DNA from: G963923955 sp963923955
GTDB taxonomy: Bacteria > Pseudomonadota > Gammaproteobacteria > Eutrophobiales > Eutrophobiaceae
Direction of reading: 5' to 3'
NCBI GenBank assembly: GCA_963923955.1
Contig: OZ000552.1
Location: 434,001 to 498,000, forward strand
DNA: 64,000 bases
The notes beneath the pieces are model-generated. The model did not search any database. It was not told the origin of the DNA and saw nothing but the letters and a program-made list of their open reading frames with translations. The stretch's first letter is position 1. Every line of letters begins with the position of its first letter. Of the stretch, positions 24,604 to 32,688 are shown piece by piece. The translations under genes were made by a program, and so were the position numbers.

Positions 24604-25536
24604 CTAACTCATAAAGTCAGGATGCGCATTATAGAAATCCTGCGCGCTGATGATCTTCTTCCCAGGCAGTTGCAGGCTGAGGATGCGCAGCGGAAAATCG
24701 CCGGTGGCAACATCAATGCCTTCTCTTGAATAGCCGAGCACCGTCCCGGGCGCAGCCCGGCAATTTTGTCCGTCCAATACGCCCGCCGCCCAGATACGCA
24801 TGGCGACATTGTTCAGGCTGCTGTGGGCGACCGGGGCGGGGTTAAAGGCGCGAATATTGCGCTCTATCTGCCCGGCACTCTGCGACCAGTCTATCTTTGC
24901 CTCTTCTTTGCTGATTTTGCCTGCATAGCTGGCCCGGGCCTCGTCCTGCTTGCGCTCTTGCAGGCTGTTCTCAGCCAGGCCGTGCAGGGCCTCCAACAGG
25001 GCGCTTGCGCCAAGCACAGCCAGGCGCGCATGCAGGCTGCCGGCAGTGTCATGGCTATGGATAGGGCAGCTTCTTTGCAGCAGGATATTGCCCGTATCCA
25101 GCCCGGCATCCATGCGCATGATGCTGATCCCGGTCTCTTCATCGCCGGCCTGGATGGCGCGTTGAATGGGGGCGGCACCGCGCCATCTGGGTAACAGAGA
25201 AGCATGCACATTGATACAACCCCAGCGCGGCCTGGTGAGAATATTCTCCGGCAGGATCATGCCATAAGCCGCAACAACGAAGGCGTCAAGTTCGGCCAGC
25301 TGCTGATCCGCATCAATCTCTGCGGGCCGCTGCGGTTGCCTGATGGGGATCTTATGCTGATCAGCAAGCAGCTTGACCGGGCTGGGCCGGTGTCTCCTGC
25401 CGCGCCCGGCGGGGCGGTCCGGCCGCGTATAGACCCTCTCTATGCCATACGTCTCATCGTCCAATATGGCTTGCAGAATCGTGGCGGCGAGTTCCGGCGT
25501 ACCGGCAAAGGCGAGGCGCAGCTCAAGAGCGCTCAC
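24604..25536 (-). CDS. fmt: Methionyl-tRNA formyltransferase
   Basis: Fmt formylates initiator Met-tRNA for translation initiation. The 310-residue protein has the formyl-folate site with catalytic Asn/His/Asp region (YGMILPENIL, then CINVHASLLPRWRGAAPIQRAI), GISIMRMDAGLDTG, and the C-terminal tRNA-binding OB-like domain (IRAFNPAPVA). It overlaps the upstream def gene by 4 nt, the usual def-fmt pair. Confidence 0.96.
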   Translation of the reverse strand: MSALELRLAFAGTPELAATILQAILDDETYGIERVYTRPDRPAGRGRRHRPSPVKLLADQHKIPIRQPQRPAEIDADQQLAELDAFVVAAYGMILPENILTRPRWGCINVHASLLPRWRGAAPIQRAIQAGDEETGISIMRMDAGLDTGNILLQRSCPIHSHDTAGSLHARLAVLGASALLEALHGLAENSLQERKQDEARASYAGKISKEEAKIDWSQSAGQIERNIRAFNPAPVAHSSLNNVAMRIWAAGVLDGQNCRAAPGTVLGYSREGIDVATGDFPLRILSLQLPGKKIISAQDFYNAHPDFMS

Positions 25537-26045
25537 AATGCGAGCGAGTCTAGCCGTGCCTGTTTCTGCAGCTTCTTCTGCAGCCGCTGCCGTTTCAGCG
25601 GTGATAAGTAGTCGATAAACAATCTACCGTCTAAGTGATCAATTTCATGCTGAATACAGACTGCGAGCAGGCCTTCTGCCCGCGCCTGCCTGCGCGCCCC
25701 GGTCGGTGTCAGGTACTGGTAGTCGATGATTTCCGCGCGCTCAATGTTCTCATAAAAACCGGGCACCGACAGACAGCCTTCCTGCATTTCCGCCCGGCCT
25801 TCTGCGCCCAGAATTTCCGGATTGATCAGGATCATGGGCGCGCTCTTGTCCGCAGACAGATCCATTACGATCAGCCGCTTTTGCACATTTACTTGCGTGG
25901 CGGCTAAGCCGATCCCGCCTTGCTCGTACATGGTCTCCAGCATATCCTGTGCCAGTTGCCGGAGTTCATCATCAATGGACTCGACCGCGAGCGCCCGTTT
26001 ACGCAATCCGGGGTCGGGAAAATGCAAGACAGACAATCTGGCCAT
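25533..26045 (-). CDS. def: Peptide deformylase
   Basis: Def removes the formyl group from new proteins using a metal ion. All three motifs are present in the 170-residue protein: GGIGLAATQVNV, EGCLSVP with the metal Cys, and the QHEIDHLDG helix with two metal His and catalytic Glu. I chose the ATG at 26045, which gives the family start MARLSVLHFPDPGLR; an in-frame extension to 26075 adds residues without family support. First gene of the minus-strand def-fmt pair. Confidence 0.95.
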   Translation of the reverse strand: MARLSVLHFPDPGLRKRALAVESIDDELRQLAQDMLETMYEQGGIGLAATQVNVQKRLIVMDLSADKSAPMILINPEILGAEGRAEMQEGCLSVPGFYENIERAEIIDYQYLTPTGARRQARAEGLLAVCIQHEIDHLDGRLFIDYLSPLKRQRLQKKLQKQARLDSLAL

Positions 26046-26084
26046 GAGGCGTGATACTCCAGTTAAACAAGGCAATATCTCTTA

Positions 26085-26122
26085 AAGCTACTGATAGTAT
26101 AGTAGCTTAAAATTATAATTTT
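26085..26122. promoter_or_regulatory. Two palindromes in the def/lysM divergent promoter region
   Basis: AAGCTACT (26085-26092) and AGTAGCTT (26101-26108) form a perfect 8-bp inverted repeat around an 8-nt spacer. Immediately after it, AAAATTATAATTTT (26109-26122) is a perfect 14-nt palindrome. Both lie in the AT-rich gap between two divergent units, the place for an operator or shared promoter. A hairpin terminator is less likely because no gene ends here. Confidence 0.4.
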
Positions 26123-26216
26123 TAAGGGAATTGTAAGCAAACATGGTTCTGGGGCGAAGATTTTGCTAGACTTTATGCCTAACTGTACATGAAGAATTCT
26201 ATCTAAGGTGCTGCGT

Positions 26217-27350
26217 ATGCCTACTAAAATCCTTGCGATGATGCTCTTTTTCAGCCTTGCCCTGCCGCTGCGGGCGCAGACGATTGCTGTGAATCCGGAC
26301 TCGCCTGAGCAGTATGTCGTACAAAAGGGCGACACCCTGTGGGGCATTGCCGGCCGCTTTTTGGCCGAACCCTGGCGCTGGCCGGAAATCTGGAAGGTGA
26401 ACCCGCAGGTTGAAGATCCGAACCTGATCTACCCGGGCGATGTGATTAGCTTAAGCTACGATGCGGCGGGCGAGCCGGTGCTGAGCCTTGAGCGGGATGG
26501 TGAAGGAGCAGAGCTTGGTGATGAACTGGAGATTGTTACCCAGGATCGGAGCGTCAAGCTCTCCCCCGCCGTGCGCAGCCATGACCGAACAGACGCCATT
26601 CCCGCAATACCGATTGATGCGATTCAACATTTCCTGTATCGCCCGAAGATAGTCAATGTGGGCGAAATGGCGACCTGGCCCTATGTTGTCTCCAGTTATG
26701 AAGAGCATCTGATTGCGGGCACGGGCAACAAGATCTACATACGCGATCTGCCTGCGGGGGCGGCGGGAAGCCGCTATTCGATCTACCGTCAAGGCCCGGC
26801 TTACAAGAACAAGGCAGGCGAGGTGCTGGCCTACGAGTCGCTGTATGTGGGCGATGTGGCGATTGAGCGGGATGGGGATCCGGCGACCGGTATTATCTTA
26901 CAGGCCGAGCGCGAGGTATTAAACGGCGACCGGCTGGTCTTGCAGAGCGAAGAGGCGATCAATACGGATTTTATCCCGCGCCCGCCGGGCAGTGCAGTGC
27001 AGGGACATATTATCTCCGTTGTCGATGGCCTGTCGCAGATCGGGCAATATCAGGTCGTGGTGCTGGACCTTGGTCAGTCCAGCGGCCTTGAGGTGGGCAA
27101 TGTGCTGGGCGTCTATCAGAGCGGACGCGTAATCAATGACACCATCAAGGGCGGTCAGGAAGATAAATTCGGCGGCGGTGGACTGGCGGCTTACCTGGGC
27201 ACGGTCAAGCGGCCAGGCGCAAGGGTTGAACTGCCGGCCGAATATGTCGGTGTCCTGCTGGTATTTCGCACCTTCAGGGATCTAAGCTATGCCCTGGTGA
27301 TGGAGACCAATGCGCCTCTGCATCTCTATGATGAGGTCCGGAATTTGTAA
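26217..27350 (+). CDS. LysM-domain peptidoglycan-binding protein
   Basis: A 377-residue secreted protein. A signal peptide (ILAMMLFFSLALPLRAQ) is followed by one LysM repeat at about residues 35-85 (QYVVQKGDTLWGIAGRFL, then WPEIWKVNPQVEDPNLIYPGD), which binds peptidoglycan glycans. The remaining 280 residues are beta-rich, with no catalytic motif seen. The gene stands divergent from def and before dprA, a conserved position. ATG 26217 has AAGG at good spacing; a GTG at 26208 is less likely. Exact role unknown. Confidence 0.88.
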   Translation: MPTKILAMMLFFSLALPLRAQTIAVNPDSPEQYVVQKGDTLWGIAGRFLAEPWRWPEIWKVNPQVEDPNLIYPGDVISLSYDAAGEPVLSLERDGEGAELGDELEIVTQDRSVKLSPAVRSHDRTDAIPAIPIDAIQHFLYRPKIVNVGEMATWPYVVSSYEEHLIAGTGNKIYIRDLPAGAAGSRYSIYRQGPAYKNKAGEVLAYESLYVGDVAIERDGDPATGIILQAEREVLNGDRLVLQSEEAINTDFIPRPPGSAVQGHIISVVDGLSQIGQYQVVVLDLGQSSGLEVGNVLGVYQSGRVINDTIKGGQEDKFGGGGLAAYLGTVKRPGARVELPAEYVGVLLVFRTFRDLSYALVMETNAPLHLYDEVRNL

Positions 27351-27361
27351 AGTCTCCTTAA

Positions 27362-27378
27362 GTCTATGTGAGATAGAC
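27362..27378. repeat. Short perfect inverted repeat between lysM and dprA
   Basis: GTCTAT and ATAGAC form a 6-bp stem around GTGAG, 12 nt after the lysM stop and 24 nt before the dprA ATG. There is no T-run directly after it, so a terminator is not supported. It could be a small regulatory hairpin or chance. Confidence 0.25.
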
Positions 27379-27401
27379 CACGAAAAAACGCGGCATTGAC
27401 C

Positions 27402-28523
27402 ATGATCAGGGATGACAGCGGCAACAATCGCGAGTTGGCTTGGTGGTTGGCGCTCATCCGCACCCCGGCGGTTAATAACCACGTACTGCATCAACTGCTT
27501 AGGAAGGCAGGCTCTCCAGAGGCAGTATTTGCCTTGGATACGCAGACTCTCACTTCCCTCGGTGTGCAGGCCAAGGCTCTTGCCTATGTCCAAGCGCCGG
27601 ACAAAGAGCGGATCAAGGCGGATCTGGCGTGGCTGGAAGAAGACGGGCATCATCTGCTCAGCTTTGATGCGCCGCATTATCCCGCCCTGTTAAGAGAAAT
27701 TCCCGACCCGCCCGTGGCCCTGTTCGTCAAGGGCCGGCCGGAGGTCTTGAATGAGTTGCAGATCGCCATTGTGGGCAGCCGCAAACCGACCCGCGCTGGC
27801 TGCCGTCTGGCTGGTGAATTCGCCGCGCAGCTGGTGGAATACAATGTTACGGTAACGAGCGGCCTAGCAGGCGGAATCGATACCTGCGCACACCGCGGCA
27901 GCCTTTCTGCGGACGGGAAGACACTCGCCGTTTTGGGGCATGGCCTAGATATGATCTATCCGGCCGGCAACAGGAAACTGTCTGAAGAAATCGCCGCGAG
28001 CGGCGCGCTGGTGTCGGAATATCCCTTAGGTCACAAGCCGCTGCCGCATCACTTTCCGGCCCGCAACCGCATCATTAGCGGCCTGAGTTTGGGCGTGCTG
28101 GTGGTGGAGGCCGCAGCAAAGAGCGGCTCCTTGATCACGGCCCGGCACGCCACCGAGCAGGGCCGGGAGGTCTTTGCCATCCCTGGCTCCATCCGTAACC
28201 CGATGAGCGCAGGTTGCCATGCCCTGATCCGGGATGGGGCGAAATTGGTCGGCGATATCCGGCATATATTCGAAGAAATCGGGCCGCTGGCGGGCTTTGT
28301 CTCCGAACGCGGCCTGGCTGAGGACAGACGCACGGAGTTGATCAATGAACTTGACGAACAAGAGAAAGTCCTGCTTGATAATATAGGCTATGAGTCGATC
28401 AGCATGGATGAGCTGGTGGAGATAACTGCTCTGCCGGTCAATATTATGTCGGCGGCCCTGCTCAGGCTGGAGCTGCTGGAGTTGATAGAATCACTGCCCG
28501 GCGGCAGCTACACGCGCAGATAA
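27402..28523 (+). CDS. dprA: DNA-processing protein DprA/Smf
   Basis: DprA protects incoming single-stranded DNA and loads RecA during natural transformation. The 373-residue protein has an N-terminal SAM-like part (residues 10-75), the Rossmann core with IVGSRKPTRAGCRLA, VTSGLAGGIDTCAHRG, VLGHGLDMIYPAGN and FPARNRIISGLSLGVLVVEAA, and a C-terminal winged-helix-like tail (ISMDELVEITALPV). ATG 27402 is chosen over a TTG two codons upstream; no strong ribosome binding site is visible for either. Confidence 0.94.
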   Translation: MIRDDSGNNRELAWWLALIRTPAVNNHVLHQLLRKAGSPEAVFALDTQTLTSLGVQAKALAYVQAPDKERIKADLAWLEEDGHHLLSFDAPHYPALLREIPDPPVALFVKGRPEVLNELQIAIVGSRKPTRAGCRLAGEFAAQLVEYNVTVTSGLAGGIDTCAHRGSLSADGKTLAVLGHGLDMIYPAGNRKLSEEIAASGALVSEYPLGHKPLPHHFPARNRIISGLSLGVLVVEAAAKSGSLITARHATEQGREVFAIPGSIRNPMSAGCHALIRDGAKLVGDIRHIFEEIGPLAGFVSERGLAEDRRTELINELDEQEKVLLDNIGYESISMDELVEITALPVNIMSAALLRLELLELIESLPGGSYTRR

Positions 28524-28540
28524 ACTGAAGAAAAACACTT

Positions 28541-28717
28541 ATGAAAGAAAACGTGCTCGATGTCCTGATCTACCTGTTCGATCATTATGAAGCGATTGAT
28601 CTACAGCAACTCAAATGGGTCGTGCTGATGGTCTTGCTAAATCAGTTGGGGAAGGAGGCCGCCTTTGGCCGGATGGAAGACATGGTGCTGGGCGATGTCA
28701 ATCTCGGCCTGCATTAG
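28541..28717 (+). pseudogene. smg: Internally deleted Smg (DUF494) gene, frame kept
   Basis: The 58-residue frame joins the N-terminus of Smg (VLDVLIYLFDHYEAI) directly to its C-terminus (DLQQLKWVVLMVLLNQLG, then the EDMVL...LH ending). Intact Smg proteins such as that of E. coli are about 157 residues, so roughly 100 middle residues are missing while the reading frame is kept. Position between dprA and topA is the normal smg site. It may still be expressed as a mini-protein, but loss of most of the domain makes a pseudogene more likely. Smg function is not well defined. Confidence 0.8.
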
Positions 28718-28798
28718 GCCGCTTGGCGATTCACTCTGGCAATCCAAGAATAAATCAAATTCAATTCTACAAGGTCTTAAAACTACGCAGGTCTTTGC

Positions 28799-31111
28799 AT
28801 GGCTAAAAATCTGGTCATCGTCGAATCCCCCGCCAAGTCCCGCACCTTAGAGCGCTATCTGGGCAAGGACTTCAAGGTGCTGGCATCCAACGGGCATGTG
28901 CGCGATCTGTTGCCCAAGACGGGGGCGGTGGATCCGGACAAAGATTTTCAGATGCAATACCAGATCATTGAGAAAAATATCAAGCCGGTGGAGTACATCG
29001 CCCGCGCCCTGAAAAAGGCCGACACGCTGTATCTGGCGACCGACCCGGATCGGGAAGGCGAGGCCATTTCCTGGCATCTGTATGAGTTGCTGAAAGACAA
29101 GGGCGCGCTCAAGGGCAAGCAGGTCAAGCGCATTGTCTTTCATGAAGTGACGAAGGCCGCGGTGCAGGCCGCCGTGGCCCACCCGCGTGCGCTATCCAAA
29201 GAGCTGATCGATGCCCAACAGGCGCGCCGCGCGCTGGACTACCTGGTCGGCTTTAACCTATCGCCCCTGCTGTGGAAGAAGATCCGCCGCGGCTTGTCCG
29301 CCGGCCGAGTGCAGAGCCCGGCGCTGCGCATGATCGTCGAGCGGGAAGAGGAGATCGAGGCCTTCAAGACCCTTGAGTACTGGACGATCGAGGCCGATCT
29401 CAAGCATAAAAAGAAAGACTTTGTCGCCAAGCTCACGCACCTTGGCGAGGAAAAACTCAAACAATTTACGATTACGGATGAGGCGTACGCCAGGGCGGCC
29501 ACGAGCAAGTTGCAACAGGCCGCCGGCGGTGCCTTGACTGTCAGCAAGGTTACGAAAAAGCAGCGCCAGCGCAGGCCGGCCGCGCCCTTTATCACCTCCA
29601 CCCTGCAACAAGAAGCGGTACGCAAACTAGGGCTTACCGCACAAAGAAGCATGCGCATCGCCCAGCAGCTCTACGAGGGCATAGACACTGGCGAGGGTGC
29701 CGTGGGACTGATTACCTACATGCGCACGGACTCGGTGGTAGTGGCAACGGAAGCGATCGCGGAGATGCGCGCCTACATCGCCGCGGTGCACGGCGAGGAA
29801 TACCTGCCTTCGCATGCCAACCAATACAAGACCAAGTCCAAGAATGCCCAGGAAGCGCATGAGGCGATTCGCCCGACCTCGGCCTATCGGGTGCCGGCGG
29901 AGATCAAAGCCCGCTTAAGCGATGAGCAATATCGGCTCTATGATCTGATCTGGAAGCGCGCCATCGCCAGCCAGATGAAACCGGCGCTGCTCGCGACCGT
30001 GGCCGTGGATCTTGATTGCGGCCCGGGCAATACCTTTCGCGCCAACGGCTCGACCATCATCGACAAGGGCTTCATCAAGGTCTATCAAGAAGGCGAGGAC
30101 GATGCCGGGCCGGATGATTCGAATAAGGCACTGCCGGTGCTCGCCGAGGGTGACAAGGTTGCCTTAAAAGGCATCCGGCCGCAGCAGCATTTCACCGAGC
30201 CGCCGCCGCGCTACACCGAGGCCAGCCTGGTGAAGTCGCTGGAAGAATACGGCATCGGCCGGCCATCGACTTATGCCTCCATCATCCAGACGCTGCGCCA
30301 GCGTGAATACGTGGAGATGGACAGCAAGCGCTTTCTGCCGACCGATGTCGCCCGCATCGTGAACAAGTTCTTGACGCAGCATTTTACTGATTATGTCGAT
30401 TATGATTTCACCGCGAAGCTGGAAGATGAACTGGACGCCGTCTCCCGTGGGGAAAAGCAATGGGTGCCGCTGATGCGCGATTTTTGGCAGCCCTTTGAGA
30501 AAAAGGTGAAGGACAAGGAGGAAAACGTCAGCCGCAGCGAGGCGGCGCAGGCGCGCGAATTGGGCACCGACCCCGGCAGCGGCCTGCCGGTCTCCGTCCG
30601 CATCGGCCGCTATGGGCCTTATGTGCAGCTGGGTAGCAAGGATGATGAGGAAAAGCCCAAGTTCGCGGGCTTACGCCCCGGCCAGCGCATCGACACCATC
30701 AGCCTAGATGAGGCGCTGGAGTTGTTCAGATTGCCACGGGTGCTGGGCGAGACTGAGGAGGGGGAGGAGATTGCGGTGAATGTCGGTCGCTTCGGGCCCT
30801 ATGTGCGCTATGGAAAAAAATTCGTCTCGCTGAGCAAGGAGGATGATCCCTATACGCTGGAGCGCCCGCGCGCGCTCACGCTGATTGCGGAGAAGAAAAA
30901 GGCTGATGCGGAAAAAGAGATCAAGGTCTTTGCCGGCGGCATCCGCGTACTGAACGGGCGCTACGGGCCCTATGTGACCGACGGCAAGAAAAATGCCAAG
31001 ATTCCGAAGGCCACAGAACCAAAGAGTCTCACCTTGGGAGAATGCGAGGAACTCCTCGCTGCAGCGCCTGAGCGCGGCCAGCGCCGCCGCTGGACGAAGA
31101 AAAAGGCGTAG
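28799..31111 (+). CDS. topA: DNA topoisomerase I (type IA)
   Basis: TopA relaxes negative supercoils by cutting one DNA strand. The 770-residue protein has an N-terminal Toprim domain (VIVESPAKSRTLERYL; acidic DPDREGEAISWHL) and the active-site Tyr307 in GLITYMRTDS. The C-terminal part holds three GR(Y/F)GPYV repeats (near residues 603, 662 and 718) and a basic tail (GQRRRWTKKKA). No Cys4 zinc fingers of the E. coli type are visible, so this is the topoisomerase-repeat architecture. It follows smg, as usual. Confidence 0.95.
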   Translation: MAKNLVIVESPAKSRTLERYLGKDFKVLASNGHVRDLLPKTGAVDPDKDFQMQYQIIEKNIKPVEYIARALKKADTLYLATDPDREGEAISWHLYELLKDKGALKGKQVKRIVFHEVTKAAVQAAVAHPRALSKELIDAQQARRALDYLVGFNLSPLLWKKIRRGLSAGRVQSPALRMIVEREEEIEAFKTLEYWTIEADLKHKKKDFVAKLTHLGEEKLKQFTITDEAYARAATSKLQQAAGGALTVSKVTKKQRQRRPAAPFITSTLQQEAVRKLGLTAQRSMRIAQQLYEGIDTGEGAVGLITYMRTDSVVVATEAIAEMRAYIAAVHGEEYLPSHANQYKTKSKNAQEAHEAIRPTSAYRVPAEIKARLSDEQYRLYDLIWKRAIASQMKPALLATVAVDLDCGPGNTFRANGSTIIDKGFIKVYQEGEDDAGPDDSNKALPVLAEGDKVALKGIRPQQHFTEPPPRYTEASLVKSLEEYGIGRPSTYASIIQTLRQREYVEMDSKRFLPTDVARIVNKFLTQHFTDYVDYDFTAKLEDELDAVSRGEKQWVPLMRDFWQPFEKKVKDKEENVSRSEAAQARELGTDPGSGLPVSVRIGRYGPYVQLGSKDDEEKPKFAGLRPGQRIDTISLDEALELFRLPRVLGETEEGEEIAVNVGRFGPYVRYGKKFVSLSKEDDPYTLERPRALTLIAEKKKADAEKEIKVFAGGIRVLNGRYGPYVTDGKKNAKIPKATEPKSLTLGECEELLAAAPERGQRRRWTKKKA

Positions 31112-31167
31112 CCGGTTAAGGATTTTTACGAAAACACTTTTATAAAACTTAACGGAGAGAAAAGTTT

Positions 31168-31692
31168 ATGAGTAACGCAGAACCCTTTGTTGCGGTCTTG
31201 ATGGGCTCGGATTCAGACCTGCCCGTGATGCAGGCCACCTTGTCGGTGCTGGATGATCTTGCGATCAAAAAGGAAGTCAAGGTTACCTCGGCGCACCGCA
31301 GCCCGGCAGCCACGCATGCTTATGTCAAGGGTGCGGAGGCCCGTGGCTGTGCGGTGTTTATCGCCGCCGCCGGTCTGGCCGCGCACCTGGCCGGCACCGT
31401 GGCCGGTCTGACCATCAGGCCGGTGATCGGCGTGCCTATGGATGCCGGCTCGCTGAACGGCATGGACGCCCTGCTCTCCACCGTGCAGATGCCGGGCGGG
31501 GTGCCGGTGGCCAGCGTGGCGATTGGCAGCGCCGGGGCGAAGAATGCCGGCTATCTCGCCGCGCAGATCCTGGCGGTCGGCAATGAAGACCTGCGCGAGA
31601 AGCTGCGCCGGGAGAGAGAAGACAATGCGCAAAAGGTCGCGGCCAAGGATGCGGCCTTGCAAGAGCAACTGGGTGCATCGGCAAGTAGTTGA
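31168..31692 (+). CDS. purE: N5-carboxyaminoimidazole ribonucleotide mutase
   Basis: PurE rearranges N5-CAIR to CAIR in purine synthesis. The 174-residue protein has VLMGSDSDLPVM, VTSAHRSP (catalytic His), FIAAAGLAAHLAG, PVIGVPMDAGSLNGMDALLSTVQMPGGVPVA and the C-terminal GAKNAGYLAAQIL. Its partner purK, often adjacent, is not in this window. AACGGAGAG serves as ribosome binding site. The stop overlaps the next start by 4 nt. Confidence 0.95.
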   Translation: MSNAEPFVAVLMGSDSDLPVMQATLSVLDDLAIKKEVKVTSAHRSPAATHAYVKGAEARGCAVFIAAAGLAAHLAGTVAGLTIRPVIGVPMDAGSLNGMDALLSTVQMPGGVPVASVAIGSAGAKNAGYLAAQILAVGNEDLREKLRREREDNAQKVAAKDAALQEQLGASASS

Positions 31693-32237
31693 ACCAACGG
31701 CACATCAAGCAGGCGGCGGCGGCGGTAAGAAGCGGCGGCGTCATCGCCTATCCCACCGAGGCCGTCTATGGCCTGGGCTGCTGCCCGCACGACATGGTTG
31801 CGGTGCAGCGCATACTGGAATTAAAACAGCGCGCGGTCGAGAAGGGGCTCATCATCGTGGCCGCCGACCTCCAGCAACTCGCGCCTTTCCTGGCCTTTCC
31901 CGATCAGGCGAGCAAGGAGCGGGCGCTGGCCAGCTGGCCCGGGCCGACTACCTGGATCGTCCCGGCGGACCCGGCGGTGCCGGTCTGGTTGCGCGGTCGG
32001 CATAGCGGCCTGGCGGTGCGGGTCAGTGCGCATCCTCTTGTGCAGGCGCTGTGCCGGCTCGCCGGCCCCCTGGTCTCCACCAGCGCCAATCCCGCCGGGC
32101 ACCCGCCCGCCAAGAGCAGCCTTGCCGTGCGCCGTTATTTCGGCGCGGAATTGGATTACATCCTGGCCGGCGCCACCGGTCGCCTGCGCCAACCCACGGC
32201 GATTAAGGATCTCTTAACCGGCGAGGTGCTGCGCTGA
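31689..32237 (+). CDS. tsaC: Threonylcarbamoyl-AMP synthase TsaC
   Basis: TsaC makes threonylcarbamoyl-AMP from Thr, bicarbonate and ATP for the t6A37 modification of ANN-reading tRNAs. The 182-residue single-domain protein shows VIAYPTEAVYGLGC, LKQRAVEKGLIIVA, WPGPTTWIVPA, LAVRVSAHPL and VSTSANPAG. The start codon is TTG, embedded in the purE stop (TTGA); no ATG occurs nearby and the family start fits. It lacks the extra Sua5 domain. It closes the block before the tRNA cluster. Confidence 0.92.
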   Translation: MNQRHIKQAAAAVRSGGVIAYPTEAVYGLGCCPHDMVAVQRILELKQRAVEKGLIIVAADLQQLAPFLAFPDQASKERALASWPGPTTWIVPADPAVPVWLRGRHSGLAVRVSAHPLVQALCRLAGPLVSTSANPAGHPPAKSSLAVRRYFGAELDYILAGATGRLRQPTAIKDLLTGEVLR

Positions 32238-32284
32238 GCAGGGCTTGCTTGGCTAAAATCTCTAAAAAAGCTAAGGAATCTTAG

Positions 32285-32313
32285 TTGACAGCCTGGCCGG
32301 GCGGGGTCATACT
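32285..32313 (+). promoter_or_regulatory. Sigma-70 promoter of the tRNA-Tyr/Gly/Thr-tuf operon
   Basis: A perfect -35 TTGACA (32285-32290) is followed after 17 bp by CATACT (32308-32313). Transcription would start about 10 bp before the first tRNA base. AT-rich sequence with CTAA words at 32253, 32262 and 32271 lies upstream, where an UP element or Fis sites would be in a stable-RNA promoter. It should drive tRNA-Tyr, -Gly, -Thr and tuf together, as in E. coli tufB. Confidence 0.75.
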
Positions 32314-32329
32314 GATCGGCTTGATCTTT

Positions 32330-32411
32330 GGAGGGGTACCCAAGCGGTCAACGGGGGCAGACTGTAAATCTGCTGGTTCTACCTTCGTAGGTTCAAATCC
32401 TACCCCCTCCA
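32330..32411 (+). tRNA. tRNA-Tyr (anticodon GTA)
   Basis: The acceptor stem pairs GGAGGGG with CCCCTCC, and the discriminator is A. The anticodon GTA lies at 32364-32366 in GACTGTAAATC. A long variable arm, typical of bacterial tRNA-Tyr, precedes the T arm GTAGG-TTCAAAT-CCTAC. A full CCA is not encoded (the genome reads A-CA-TT), so CCA must be added or repaired after transcription, in contrast to the next two tRNAs. Confidence 0.95.
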
Positions 32412-32480
32412 CATTCAGAGGACGGGGGGCAGATGACGGAGGACGGACGGGGATGAGGCAGCAGGCTGTCTTTTTGAATG

Positions 32481-32554
<74 letters not shown>

Positions 32555-32574
32555 GCTCGGGGGGTAGTAAAAGT

Positions 32575-32650
<76 letters not shown>

Positions 32651-32688
32651 GTATAAATTTCAAAACATCGTTTTAAGGAGAGTTGCAA

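Noticed and set aside
24481..24729. Plus-strand 82-codon frame in the fmt/DUF4390 gap
   Set aside because: Half of it is antisense to the end of fmt, and the remainder has no recognisable protein character. The gap is better described as AT-rich spacer.
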